A stretch of 64,000 bases of DNA from Halomonas nitroreducens. GTDB lineage: Bacteria; Pseudomonadota; Gammaproteobacteria; Pseudomonadales; Halomonadaceae. The position numbers and the translations under genes were made by a program. The stretch covers positions 310,001 to 374,000 of the forward strand of contig NZ_RXNS01000002.1 in the NCBI RefSeq assembly GCF_003966155.1. Reading direction: 5' to 3'. Positions 27,007-36,156 of the stretch are shown here, piece after piece (positions within the stretch are counted from its first letter, which is position 1; every line of letters starts with the position of its first letter). Below the pieces are notes generated by a model that saw only the letters and a list, made by a program, of their open reading frames with translations, ran no database searches and was not told where the DNA came from.

Positions 27007-27288
27007 ATGCGCATCGGCATCCTGACCCTCACGATCTCCCTGCCCGGCTGTGGCTCCCTCAAGGAGAAACGCCAGCGCATGGGCGGGATGCACCAACGCT
27101 ATGGCCGCAATCCCTCGGTGGCGGTATGCGAGAGTGCCGAGCGCGACAACCTCGATACCAGCCAGTGGACCTTCGTGGTAACGGGCCACTCGCTGCCGGA
27201 GGTCGAGTCGCTGTGTAGCGAGATCGAGGACAGGGTACAGCGCAGCGTGGACGGTCGAGTCATCGAGACGGCCCGCGAGATCCTGTGA
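27007..27288 (+). CDS. DUF503 family protein, copy 1
   Basis: A 93-residue protein of the DUF503 (YlxP-like) family, with the hallmark SLKEKRQRM near residue 17 and a small ferredoxin-like fold. Function unknown. A second copy at 37098-37379 has the same length and about 77% identity (72 of 93 positions by eye). It follows the aldehyde oxidoreductase operon by about 100 bases and converges with the AraC gene. Confidence 0.88.
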   Translation: MRIGILTLTISLPGCGSLKEKRQRMGGMHQRYGRNPSVAVCESAERDNLDTSQWTFVVTGHSLPEVESLCSEIEDRVQRSVDGRVIETAREIL

Positions 27289-27321
27289 CGGCGACCGGAC
27301 GATGCCTGGACACGCCCCCAC

Positions 27322-28218
27322 TCACAACGCCTGCTTCGCTCGCTCCTCCTGGCGATGCTGCAGCGGCGAGGTGCCAAAATAGCGCTTATAGTCGCGGCTG
27401 AACTGCGAGACGCTGCGATAGCCCACTGTTTCGGCGGCCTGGTTCACGTTGCTGCTGTCCTGGACGAGCAGCTGCTGGGCCTTGATCAGGCGCAGCCGCT
27501 TCAGGTACTGCAGCGGCGAGGCCTGGGCGACCGCCTTGAAGTGCTGGTGGAAGGTCGACGGGCTCATGTTGGCCTGGCGCGCCAGCGCCTCCACCGAAAC
27601 CTCTTCGGCATAGCGGGCATGCAGCCGCGACAGCACCTGGACGATCCGGGAATAGTGCCCCCGGTGCAGGACCAGGGCACGTAATGCCGGCCCCTGCTGC
27701 CCCTTCAGCGCCTCGAACACCACGTCTCGCACCCGCGATTCGCCCATGGCGGCGGTCTCGGTGAGGTCCTGCAGCGTTCGCAGCAGCCGCACCACCGCCC
27801 CCTGCATGCCCCCGGTCATCGACACCGAGGCCATGGGCACGGGCGCCGCGTCCTCATCCTCGGGCCGCTCGCCCATGGCCGTCACCAGTTCCCCCAGCAG
27901 CGCCGGATCCAAGCGTATCGACACGCCCAGCAGTGGCGACTCGAGGGAGGCATGGGTCTCGCACTCGAAGGGCAACGGCAGTGTCTGTACCAGATACTGG
28001 CCGGGCCCGTAGTGGATCTCGCGGTCGCCGAGATAGCCGATCTTGTGCCCCTGGGCGACGATGATCAGGCTGGGGTCGTACATCAGCGGCGTGCGCGCGC
28101 AGGGGCGTTGCGCCGCCACCAGCGACACCTCCTTGAGCGGCGTCGGGGTATAGCCGTCGCCCTCGACCAGGGGCGCCATCAGCTCGACCAGGGCCTCGGC
28201 CGGGGAATATGCAGTCAT
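27322..28218 (-). CDS. AraC family transcriptional regulator (YqhC-like)
   Basis: A 298-residue regulator with the AraC_N effector domain (residues about 25-175) and C-terminal double helix-turn-helix: VEALARQANMSPSTFHQHFKAV and VGYRSVSQFSRDYKRYFG. It is of the kind that includes E. coli YqhC, which responds to aldehydes. It is divergent from the zinc alcohol dehydrogenase at 28405, so it probably controls that gene. The 186-base spacer has a CATAATG -10-like element near 28350. Regulation by aldehyde is an inference from the neighbours. Confidence 0.9.
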   Translation of the reverse strand: MTAYSPAEALVELMAPLVEGDGYTPTPLKEVSLVAAQRPCARTPLMYDPSLIIVAQGHKIGYLGDREIHYGPGQYLVQTLPLPFECETHASLESPLLGVSIRLDPALLGELVTAMGERPEDEDAAPVPMASVSMTGGMQGAVVRLLRTLQDLTETAAMGESRVRDVVFEALKGQQGPALRALVLHRGHYSRIVQVLSRLHARYAEEVSVEALARQANMSPSTFHQHFKAVAQASPLQYLKRLRLIKAQQLLVQDSSNVNQAAETVGYRSVSQFSRDYKRYFGTSPLQHRQEERAKQAL

Positions 28219-28404
28219 CCTGGCTCCATGACGCAGGGTAAGACGATTATGACAATTTCTGCCGCCTCGATGTCGAGCGAAGTCCGGCTATCGGAGAAAC
28301 GTGCAAAAAACCCGGAGGAACCTGGGTCCTCAGCGAGCTCTCCTCTCCGCATAATGCCTGCAACCTCGCCCCCGAGGTAACACCGATCGAGAGGAGAACC
28401 CTCC

Positions 28405-29466
28405 ATGAGTGAGACGCGTGCCTATGCGGCCCACGCGGCCCACGCGGCCGACCAGCCGCTGGCCCCCTTCAGCTTCGAACGTCGCCGGCCGCGCCCGGAC
28501 GACGTCGCCATCGAGATCCTCTATTGCGGCGTCTGCCACAGCGACCTGCACTTCGCCCGCGACGACTGGGGCATGACCCGCTTCCCCATCGTGCCCGGCC
28601 ACGAGATCGTCGGCCGCATCACCGCGGTGGGCGACGAGGTGAGCCGCTTCCGGGTCGGCGACCTGGTCGGCGTCGGCTGCATGGTCGACTCCTGCCGCCA
28701 CTGCCAGTCCTGCCGCGATGGCGTCGAGCAGTTCTGCCTCGAGGGCTTCACCATGACCTACGGCAGCGACGATCGCCAGGACGGCAGCTTCACCCAGGGC
28801 GGCTACTCGGATGCCATCGTGGTCAGCGAGCACTTCGTGCTGCGCATGCCCGAGGGCATCGACCTCGCCTCCGCCGCCCCCATCCTGTGCGCCGGCATCA
28901 CCACCTATTCGCCGCTCAGGCACTACGGCGTCAGGACCGGCCACAAGATCGGGGTGGTCGGCATGGGCGGATTGGGCCATATGGGCGTCAAGCTGGCCAA
29001 GGCGCTGGGCGCCGAGGTGACCGTCTTCACCCGCTCCGAGGCCAAGGTAGAGGAAGCGCGACGCCACGGCGCCGATCACGTAGTGGTCTCCAGCGACCCG
29101 GACCAGATGGAAGCGGTGGCCGAGACCTTCGATTTCATGCTCGACACCGTGCCGGTCCAGCACGACCTCAACCCCTACCTGGCGGCCCTGAAGTACGACG
29201 GCACCCATATCCTGGTCGGCCTGCTCGATCCCATCGAACCCGCCATTGAGGGCGTCAACCTGGTGTTCAAGCGCCGGATGCTGGCCGGCTCACTGATCGG
29301 CGGCATCGAGGAGACCCAGGAGCTGCTCGACTTCTGCGCCGAGCACGATATCCGCTGCGACATCGAGACGATCGACATCCAGGACATCAACACCGCCTTC
29401 GAGCGCATGGAGCAAGGCGACGTACGCTACCGCTTCGTCATCGACATGGCCTCGCTCAAGGCCTGA
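28405..29466 (+). CDS. zinc-dependent NAD(P)-linked alcohol dehydrogenase / aldehyde reductase (YahK-like)
   Basis: A 353-residue zinc alcohol dehydrogenase of the cinnamyl type. Catalytic zinc ligands are in YCGVCHSDLHF, PGHEIVG and the distal Cys in PILCAG; structural zinc uses CRHCQSCRDGVEQFC. The cofactor loop is GVVGMGGLGHMGVKLAKA. The family reduces aldehydes to alcohols, often with NADPH. It opens with an Ala/His repeat [19 protein letters not shown] precedes the ATG. It is divergent from the AraC gene, and together with the two aldehyde oxidases nearby suggests aldehyde detoxification. Confidence 0.93.
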   Translation: MSETRAYAAHAAHAADQPLAPFSFERRRPRPDDVAIEILYCGVCHSDLHFARDDWGMTRFPIVPGHEIVGRITAVGDEVSRFRVGDLVGVGCMVDSCRHCQSCRDGVEQFCLEGFTMTYGSDDRQDGSFTQGGYSDAIVVSEHFVLRMPEGIDLASAAPILCAGITTYSPLRHYGVRTGHKIGVVGMGGLGHMGVKLAKALGAEVTVFTRSEAKVEEARRHGADHVVVSSDPDQMEAVAETFDFMLDTVPVQHDLNPYLAALKYDGTHILVGLLDPIEPAIEGVNLVFKRRMLAGSLIGGIEETQELLDFCAEHDIRCDIETIDIQDINTAFERMEQGDVRYRFVIDMASLKA

Positions 29467-29514
29467 CGACCTTCCCACCGGCCGCCCCACCACGTCGGCC
29501 GGCCCCGCCGAGTG

Positions 29515-29540
29515 CACGCCAATCAGGACCGATTGGCGTG
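29515..29540. promoter_or_regulatory. 10-bp inverted repeat between adh and curA-like genes
   Basis: CACGCCAATC at 29515-29524 pairs exactly with GATTGGCGTG at 29531-29540 around a six-base centre. No T tract follows. It lies 80 bases before the CurA-like start and looks like an operator, possibly for a TetR- or LysR-type factor, though no such gene is adjacent. Confidence 0.6.
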
Positions 29541-29619
29541 ACATCACCCCGATGCCCTAGCCTGGGATCACAGTCGGTATCCGCGCACACCACGGCATCA
29601 TTGGAAAGGGAGACACCCG

Positions 29620-30618
29620 ATGCAAGCAAGCTACTTCACCATCAACGATCATCCCCAGGGCACGCCGGCTCGAGAGCTGTTCGAGCTGCACCAGGCCGAG
29701 CTGCCCGAACTGGCGGACGGCGAGGTGCGCGTGCGCAACACCTGGCTCTCGGTGGACCCCTATATGCGCGGCCGCATGAGCGGCGTGACCACCTACATCG
29801 AGCCCTTTGCACTGCACGCCCCCCTGGAAGGGGCCGCCATCGGCGAGGTCATCCAGTCCCGCGATACAGCCTTTCCGGTAGGCACCAAGGTGCGTCACAT
29901 GGCCGGCTGGCGCGACCTCGCCCAGCTGCCCGGCAACCAGCTCGAGCCCCTTCCCGATTTCAAGGTGCCTGAACAGGCCTACCTGGGCGTGCTGGGCATG
30001 CCCGGCATGACCGCCTGGACCGGCCTCAACCGCATCGCCGGAATGAAGGAAGGCGACAACGTGCTGGTCAGCGGTGCTGCAGGTGCGGTGGGCTCGCTGG
30101 CCGTGCAGCTGGCCAGGGCCAAGGGTGGCACCGTGGTCGGCATCGCCGGCTCCCGGGAAAAGCTCGACTGGCTCGAGTCCCGGGGCATCAAGGCAGTCGG
30201 CTACAAGGGCAAGGATGCCGCCGAGCTCACCGAGGCCTTGCAAGCGGCCTGTCCAGAGGGCTTCGACGTCTACTACGAGAACGTCGGCGGGGTGTGCCTG
30301 GAGGCGGCCCTGAACACCCTCAGGGTCGGCGCCCGCATCGCCGTGTGCGGCATGATCGCCCGCTACAACGAGGCCACGCCCAGCCCCGGCCCCGGCAACC
30401 TGGCGATGATCCTGATCCGCCGTGCCCGCATGGAAGGCTTCATCGTCTTCGATCACTGGGCCCATTACCCGCAGTTCCTCGAGGAAGTCGGTCCCCAGGT
30501 CGAGAGCGGGCGGCTCGACTACGAGGAAACCGTGGAGGATGGCCTGGAACGCACGCCCGATGCCTTCCTCAAGCTCTTCGCGGGCGCCAACCGCGGCAAG
30601 ATGCTGGTCCGGCTATGA
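29620..30618 (+). CDS. NADPH-dependent alkenal/one oxidoreductase, CurA-like
   Basis: A 332-residue zinc-free MDR protein of the leukotriene B4 12-hydroxydehydrogenase type, like E. coli CurA. It has the segment VDPYMRGRMSG near residue 45, GMPGMTAWTGL near 126, NVLVSGAAGAVGSLAVQLA near 147, and FDVYYENVGG near 215. Such enzymes reduce the double bond of reactive enals and enones. The ribosome site is GGAAAGGGAGA. Its stop overlaps the ATG of the mocA-like gene, so the two are coupled. Confidence 0.92.
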   Translation: MQASYFTINDHPQGTPARELFELHQAELPELADGEVRVRNTWLSVDPYMRGRMSGVTTYIEPFALHAPLEGAAIGEVIQSRDTAFPVGTKVRHMAGWRDLAQLPGNQLEPLPDFKVPEQAYLGVLGMPGMTAWTGLNRIAGMKEGDNVLVSGAAGAVGSLAVQLARAKGGTVVGIAGSREKLDWLESRGIKAVGYKGKDAAELTEALQAACPEGFDVYYENVGGVCLEAALNTLRVGARIAVCGMIARYNEATPSPGPGNLAMILIRRARMEGFIVFDHWAHYPQFLEEVGPQVESGRLDYEETVEDGLERTPDAFLKLFAGANRGKMLVRL

Positions 30619-31241
30619 GCCCGCGTGGCCGGGGCGAGGCCCGTGACGTGGTAGCGGTCATCCTGGCCGCCGGGGCGTCACGGCGCTTCGGCGCCGGGGA
30701 CAAGCGCCTGGCCCGGCTACCCACGGGCCAGCCCCTGCTCGCCGCCGCGGTGGCCAACGCCGCGGCCGCCTTCTCCCGGCTGCGGGTGGTGATCCGCGAC
30801 GGCGACGACCCCGCCGTCCTGGGACTGGCAGCGGACACCCCCGTCATCCGGGCGCCTCATGCCCACGACGGGCTCGGCGCCAGCCTCGCCGATGCCTTCG
30901 CCACCCTGGGCAATGCCCCGGACCTGGTGGATAGCGTGGCTGCGGCAGTGCTGCTGGCCGATATGCCGAGTCTGTCGCCCGAAACGCTGGGGCAGCTGCA
31001 GGCCCATGCCACGCGAGCGCGCATCGTGCGCCCCCGGCAGGGGGGCCGGCCGGGGCATCCGGTACTCTTCGGCCGCGATTTCTGGGGCGAACTGAGTGCC
31101 CTCCATGGCGACGAGGGCGCGCGCGGCGTCATTGCCCGCCACCGCGCTCATTCCCTCGAACTCGAGGTGGACGATCCCGGCATCCATCTCGATATCGACG
31201 TAGTTGAGGACCTGACCGCCTTGCGGCCCCGCCAGTCCTGA
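30615..31241 (+). CDS. MobA-like NTP transferase, MocA-type molybdenum cofactor cytidylyltransferase
   Basis: A 208-residue nucleotidyltransferase with the signature VVAVILAAGASRRFGAGDKRL at residues 12-32, ADMPSLSPETL near 116 and GRPGHPVLFG near 143. MocA links CMP to molybdopterin to make the form used by xanthine-oxidase-type enzymes such as the two operons around it. It overlaps the CurA-like gene by ATGA and lies 99 bases before the 2Fe-2S gene. MobA itself makes the guanine form, but context favours MocA. Confidence 0.88.
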   Translation: MSPRGRGEARDVVAVILAAGASRRFGAGDKRLARLPTGQPLLAAAVANAAAAFSRLRVVIRDGDDPAVLGLAADTPVIRAPHAHDGLGASLADAFATLGNAPDLVDSVAAAVLLADMPSLSPETLGQLQAHATRARIVRPRQGGRPGHPVLFGRDFWGELSALHGDEGARGVIARHRAHSLELEVDDPGIHLDIDVVEDLTALRPRQS

Positions 31242-31340
31242 GTCCGGCGTTCTTCTTGGGCCTGGCCCACGCCCGCCCATCCCCTGGGAGCACAACTACA
31301 CTGCCCCGAGTAAGCGTCCCCAATGACGAGGAGAGCGACC

Positions 31341-31811
31341 GTGACGACCCTGATCCTCAACGGGCAAACCCACGAGGTGGATGCCCCGGATGACATGCCC
31401 CTGCTGTGGGCGATCCGCGATCTCGTCGGCTACACCGGCACCAAGTATGGCTGCGGCAAGGGGCTGTGCGGCGCCTGCACCGTGCACCTGGACGGCCAGC
31501 CGACCCGCAGTTGTATCACGCCCATCGCCGCCGTGGGGGATCGGCGGGTCACCACCATCGAGGCCATCGGCGACGACCCGGCCGGGGCCAGCGTGCAGCG
31601 GGCCTGGCGCGCGCTCGACGTGGTCCAGTGCGGCTACTGCCAGTCGGGCCAGATCATGGCGGCCGCTGCCCTGCTGCGCGACAACCCGTCGCCGGACGAC
31701 GCCGCCATCGACGGCGCCATGCGCGGCAACCTCTGCCGCTGCGCCACCTATGTACGCATTCGCGCCGCCATCCACGCGGCAGCGGAATCGCTGGGCCAGG
31801 AGGTGTCCTGA
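31341..31811 (+). CDS. isoquinoline 1-oxidoreductase-type 2Fe-2S subunit, IorA-like
   Basis: A 156-residue iron-sulfur subunit. Cluster cysteines are 38, 43, 46, 58 ([12 protein letters not shown]) and 97, 100, 132, 134 ([17 protein letters not shown]). I start it at the GTG 31341, because GAGGAGAG at 31328-31335 is well placed and [20 protein letters not shown] is the usual family opening; an ATG at 31323 overlaps the ribosome site. It has no leader and would be exported with its Tat-tagged partner. Its stop shares a base with the next ATG (TGATG). Confidence 0.93.
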   Translation: MTTLILNGQTHEVDAPDDMPLLWAIRDLVGYTGTKYGCGKGLCGACTVHLDGQPTRSCITPIAAVGDRRVTTIEAIGDDPAGASVQRAWRALDVVQCGYCQSGQIMAAAALLRDNPSPDDAAIDGAMRGNLCRCATYVRIRAAIHAAAESLGQEVS

Positions 31812-34068
31812 TGCACGTATTGGCGAATCGGCAGCATGACATGGCCCCCACGACGCAACAGCGGCTGGTGAATGTCAGTCGCCGCGGCTTCATGAAGGGC
31901 TCCGCCGGCCTCGCCCTGGGCCTCTACCTGTCGCCCCTGCTGGGCCGCGGCGGAGGGGCCGGGGCAGCCGAAGAGAATGGCGAATTCGCCCCCAACGCCT
32001 TCGTGCGCGTCACGCCGGACGGCGAGGTGGTGGTGATCGCCAAGCACATCGAGATGGGTCAGGGCACCTACACCGGACTGGCGACCCTGGTCGCCGAGGA
32101 ACTTGACGCCGACTGGGAGTCGGTTCGCGTCGAGGGCGCCCCGGCCGACACCGAGCGCTACAAGAACCTGGCGTTCGGCATCCAGGGCACCGGCGGCAGC
32201 ACCTCCATCGCCAACTCCTTCGAGCAGATGCGCCGGGCCGGCGCCACGGCACGGGCCATGCTGGTGGCGGCCGCCGCCGAGCGTCTCGAGGTCTCCCCCG
32301 GCAGCCTGACCGTGCGCGAGAGCCGTGTCATCCACGAGGCCTCGGGACGCGAACTGGACTTCGGGGAACTGGCCGACGCCGCCGCCGGCCAGGCGATGCC
32401 CGAGGACATCACGCTGAAAGCCCCCGAGCGGTTCACGCTGATCGGCAAGCAGCGCCTGCCCCGCCAGGACAGCCCCGCCAAGTCCGACGGCAGCGCCCGT
32501 TTCACGCAGGACGTGCAGCTGGACGGGATGCTGGTCGCCGTGCCGGCGCCCCCCCCCCGCGCTTCGGCAGCCGACTGGTCAGCGTCGACGACGCCGAGGC
32601 ACTGAAAGTGCCGGGCGTGGTGGCCAGCGTGCGCTTCGCCTCTCCGACCCGTGGTGGTGACCTGGTCGCGGTGCTGGCAAGCAACACCTGGGCCGCCATG
32701 CAGGGCCGCGACGCCCTGGCCCTCGAGTGGGACGACGGCCAGGCGTTCACCATGAGCAGCGACGAGATCGAGTCCGCCTATCGCGCGCTGGCCGGCACGC
32801 CCGGCCGGCCGGTCACCCAGCGCGGCGACGCCGCCGCGAGGCTGGATGAGGCCGCCCAGGTCATCGAGGCCGACTATGTGGTGCCCTACCTGGCCCACGC
32901 GGCCATGGAGCCGCTCAACTGCGTGGTGGACCTGCAGGACGACCACTGCACCATCCACAACGGCGAGCAGTGGCAGACCCTGGACCAGCAGCTGGTGGGC
33001 GAGTTGCTCGGCCTGGCCCCGGAGCAGATCACCATCCACCAGCTCTATGCCGGAGGCAGCTTCGGACGGCGCGCCAACCCGGTAAGCGACTATGTGCTGG
33101 AGGCGGCGGCGATCGCCAGGGCCGCCCGCGCCCAGGGCCGGGGCGCACCGATCAAGATGGTCTGGAGCCGCGAGGACGACACCCGAGGCGGCCACTATCG
33201 CCCCCTCAACGTCCATCGCGCCCGGCTCGGCCTGGACGAGGCCGGCAAGCCCGTGGCCTGGCAGCAGCGCATCGTCGGCCAGTCGATCCTCACCGGCACC
33301 GCACTGGAGTCGATGGTCAAGGACGGCATCGACCCCACCTCGGTCGAGGGAATCGCCGACCTGCCCTACGCCGTGCCGGCGCTGAACGTCGAGCTGCACT
33401 CGCCGAGCGACATCGGCGTGCCGGTGCAGTGGTGGCGTTCCGTGGGTCACACCCACACGGCCTTCTCCACCGAGAGCCTGATCGACGAGGCCGCCGTGGC
33501 CGCGGGCCAGGACCCCTATCGCTACCGCCGTGAGCTGCTCGCCGAGCACCCGCGCTGGCGAGGGGTACTGGACCTGGCCGCCGAGCAGGCCGGCTGGACG
33601 TCGGATCTCGCCCCGGGAGGCGAGGGCGTGAAGCGCGGCCGCGGCATCGCCATCCACCAGTCGTTCAGCAGCTATGTCGCCCAAGTGGCCGAGGTGTCGG
33701 TCGATGCCGAGAACCGCCTCAAGGTCGAGCGCGTGGTCTGCGCACTCGACTGCGGGGTGGCCGTCAACCCGGACGTGATCCGCGCCCAGATGGAAGGCGG
33801 CATCGGCTTCGCCCTGGCAGCCGCCCTGCACAGCGAGATCACCCTCGATGGGGGCCAGGTGGTGCAGTCCAACTTCAATGACTTCCAGGTGTTGCGCCTC
33901 GACGAGATGCCCCGGATCGAGGTGCATATCGTGGCCTCCGGCGAGCCCCCGACCGGCGTCGGCGAACCCGGCGTTCCGCCGCTCGCCCCGGCGGTGACCA
34001 ATGCCATCCACGCCGCCACCGGCCGACGCATCCGCCGGCTGCCCATCGGCGACCAGCTCGGGGCCTGA
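31811..34068 (+). pseudogene. IorB-like molybdopterin subunit, frameshifted at a C10 run
   Basis: The Tat-exported large subunit of an IorAB-type molybdenum hydroxylase. The first frame (31811-32605) holds a twin-arginine leader (SRRGFMKGSAGLALGLYL), the cofactor helix KHIEMGQGTYTGLATLVAEE and most of the first half. At 32549-32558 there are ten C, after which the correct reading continues in another phase as RFGSRLVSVDDAEALKVPG and runs to 34068 with PYLAHAAMEPLNC and the catalytic Glu in [10 protein letters not shown]. Removing two C or adding one restores an intact protein of about 750 residues, the normal length. Everything else looks intact, so this is a recent change, a sequencing error or a slippery on/off switch. 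Confidence 0.85.
32549..32558 (+). repeat. homopolymeric C10 tract in the iorB-like gene
   Basis: Ten consecutive C follow GTGCCGGCG inside the coding sequence. The family segment is normally close to VPA-x-PPRFGS; with eight C the reading would be VPAPPPRFGS. Tracts of this length are prone to replication or transcription slippage. Confidence 0.95.
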
Positions 34069-34070
34069 CC

Positions 34071-35033
34071 ATGCGTGCCCTGGATCTGGAAGTGGTCGAG
34101 ACCGCCCAGCGCTGGCACGCCGCCGGCCACGATCTCTGGTGGTGCACGGTGCTGTCGACCTTCGGCTCCGCGCCCCGCGAGCCGGGCGCCCTGCTGGTCG
34201 CCCGGGCGGACGGCCGACACATCGGCTCCCTGTCGGGGGGCTGCGTGGAGGAGGACTTCCTGGCACGCCTGTCCGTCGGGGCCTTCAGGGCCCCGGTCCA
34301 GGTCGTCGCCTACGGGGCGGGCCTCGATACGATCGACGCCAGAGGAGTCAGCCTGCCCTGTGGCGGTCGTCTCGAGGTGCTGGTGGAACACTGGCCCGTC
34401 GACCGGCGGGCGGCCGGCGAGCTGGAGTCGTATGCCGCGGCGCTGCGGGGCGGAACCCTGCAGGAGCGTCGCGTGACGCTCGACACCGGTTTCAGCCAGT
34501 GGACGACGGCCGATGCTCTGGGCCCACGCGTGGAACTCCTCGCCCGGGAGGCGAGGATTCGCGTCGGCCCGGCAGCGCGGCTGTTGATCGCCGGTATCTC
34601 GCCGGTCAGCCAGTACTGTGCGCAGTTCGCCCAGTCGCTCGGCTTCGAGGTGGTGGTCTGTGATCCCCGTGACGAGGCCTGGGCCGACTTCGTCCCCGGC
34701 GACGCCCGCTGCCGGCGTGAGCTGCCCAGCGAGTACCTAAAGCGTCACCCCGCCCACGCGATGACCGCGGTCGTGGCCCTGACCCACGACCCTCGCCTGG
34801 ATGACCTGACCATGCTCGAGGCCGTCCGCGGCGAGGCCTTCTATGTTGGCGTCATGGGCTCCAGGCGCACCTCGGCAAACCGCGCCGAGCGGCTTCGGCG
34901 CAGCGGCGGCCTGGACGACGAGGCGCTGGGGCGCATCCGCATGCCGATCGGCCTGGATCTGGGCAGCAAGACGCCGGCGGAGATCGCCCTGGCGACCATG
35001 GCCGATGTGGTCCGGGTCATGCGCGGGCGCTAA
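34071..35033 (+). CDS. xdhC: XdhC family protein (molybdenum cofactor insertion)
   Basis: A 320-residue XdhC/CoxI-like protein. The N-terminal domain has [19 protein letters not shown] and [13 protein letters not shown] (residues about 25-65); the C-terminal Rossmann domain has [23 protein letters not shown] and [21 protein letters not shown]. XdhC binds the cofactor, helps sulfurate it and loads it on xanthine-oxidase-type enzymes. It begins two bases after the iorB stop, so it serves that enzyme. The presence of an intact helper argues that the operon was working recently. Confidence 0.95.
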   Translation: MRALDLEVVETAQRWHAAGHDLWWCTVLSTFGSAPREPGALLVARADGRHIGSLSGGCVEEDFLARLSVGAFRAPVQVVAYGAGLDTIDARGVSLPCGGRLEVLVEHWPVDRRAAGELESYAAALRGGTLQERRVTLDTGFSQWTTADALGPRVELLAREARIRVGPAARLLIAGISPVSQYCAQFAQSLGFEVVVCDPRDEAWADFVPGDARCRRELPSEYLKRHPAHAMTAVVALTHDPRLDDLTMLEAVRGEAFYVGVMGSRRTSANRAERLRRSGGLDDEALGRIRMPIGLDLGSKTPAEIALATMADVVRVMRGR

Positions 35034-35088
35034 GCTCGTCAGGCAAATGACCCTCGTCGCGTTGCGCCGGGAGGAGCCTGATGCCGTC

Positions 35089-35517
35089 ATGAACCGGATC
35101 ATCCGCCCCGAGACCGCCTCGGACGCCCCTGCCATCATGCCCCTGGTAGCCCTGGTAGCCCTGGTGGCCGAGGAGGATGGCGTTCTGGTCGGCCATGTGG
35201 CCCTCTCCCCCATGCCCCTCTTGGCTGGCAGCCACGGCTGGTATGGCATGGGGCCGCTGGCGGTGATCCCCTCTCGCCAGGGGCAGGGCATCGGCTCGCG
35301 GCTGGTGGAGGCGGCGCTGGCGAAGTTGCGCGAGCTCGGAGCCCGGGGCTGCATGCTGGTGGGGGAGCCACGCGACTCTGGCCGCTTCGGCTTCCGACCG
35401 ATGCCCAGCCTGGTACTGCCCGGGGTCCCGACCGAGGTCTTCCAGGCCCTGTCCTTCCAGGAGGCCGTGCCCCAGGCCAGAGTGAGCTCCCATGCGGCGT
35501 GCGATGTCCAATATTGA
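35089..35517 (+). CDS. GNAT family N-acetyltransferase (YhbS-like) with internal deletion
   Basis: A 142-residue acetyltransferase. The start IIRPETASDAPAI and the later part AEEDGVLVGHVALSP, the acetyl-CoA loop IPSRQGQGIGSRLVEAAL (V/I-x-x-x-Q-G-x-G) and GARGCMLVGEP...FGFRP are typical of the YhbS group, which is about 165 residues. Between residues 15 and 26 the usual first helices are missing and replaced by MPLVALVALVA, coded by three 9-bp repeats. The protein has probably lost about 30 residues that shape the substrate side. ATG at 35089; an upstream ATG at 35047 is also in frame. Confidence 0.75.
   Translation: MNRIIRPETASDAPAIMPLVALVALVAEEDGVLVGHVALSPMPLLAGSHGWYGMGPLAVIPSRQGQGIGSRLVEAALAKLRELGARGCMLVGEPRDSGRFGFRPMPSLVLPGVPTEVFQALSFQEAVPQARVSSHAACDVQY
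35143..35169 (+). repeat. 9-bp tandem repeat CTGGTAGCC x3
   Basis: CTGGTAGCC at 35143-35151 and 35152-35160, then CTGGTGGCC at 35161-35169. It sits exactly where the acetyltransferase lacks part of its N-terminal domain, which suggests slippage or recombination between short repeats caused the deletion. Confidence 0.9.
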
Positions 35518-35607
35518 GACCCTGCCGGATCGGGCGCCCGCCTGGAGCGGTGTGCCATGGCCCGGCGGAAGGACACCGTCGCTCAGCGTCACCTCGAGGG
35601 GGGCCTG

Positions 35608-36033
35608 ATGGATTCTCGCCTGCTCTATTCCCTGGCGGCGGATGCCATCCTGGTGGTCCACGCGGCCTTCGTGGTGTTCGTGATCCTGGGACTCGCGCTG
35701 ACACTGGTCGGCAAGCCCCTCGGCTGGCACTGGGTGCGCAATCCGTGGTTCCGCCTCGCGCACCTGGTGGCCATCGGTTTCGTGGTGCTGCAGGCCTGGT
35801 TGGGCGCCCTCTGCCCGCTCACCGTGTGGGAGATGGCGCTGCGTGAAAGGGCCGGGGACGTGGCATATTCGGGCGCCTTCATCGCCTACTGGCTGCACCG
35901 GCTGCTGTTCTATCAGGCCCCCGACTGGGTGTTCATCATCGTCTACACCCTGTTCGGAGGGCTCGTTGGCCTCGGCTGGGTCTGGGTGCGCCCGCGCCCC
36001 CTTGGCCGCAAGAAGCACCATCGCGCCCGCTGA
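35608..36033 (+). CDS. DUF2784 family membrane protein
   Basis: A 141-residue membrane protein with three or four helices: DAILVVHAAFVVFVILGLALTLVG, LAHLVAIGFVVLQAWLGALCPLT with the family CPLT-WE stretch, and VFIIVYTLFGGLVGLGWVWV. Function unknown. The start at 35608 follows CGAGGGGGGCC; an ATG at 35557 would add 17 polar residues. The tail is basic (RKKHHRAR). Confidence 0.88.
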   Translation: MDSRLLYSLAADAILVVHAAFVVFVILGLALTLVGKPLGWHWVRNPWFRLAHLVAIGFVVLQAWLGALCPLTVWEMALRERAGDVAYSGAFIAYWLHRLLFYQAPDWVFIIVYTLFGGLVGLGWVWVRPRPLGRKKHHRAR

Positions 36034-36156
36034 CCCGCCTCCAGCGGGCTTGTGCCAGGGCCGGCGGCATGGTGAGCCCTCTACACTTACAGTAGACAAG
36101 CCGCAGCGCGGCCGGGTGGTGGGCGTCACCTCGGCTGCCGCTCAGGGGGAAACCTC

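Noticed and set aside
32158-34266. A 702-codon minus-strand frame opposite the frameshifted iorB-like gene.
   Set aside because: It spans the C10 tract without interruption, but it is a shadow; the plus-strand frames carry all the family motifs.
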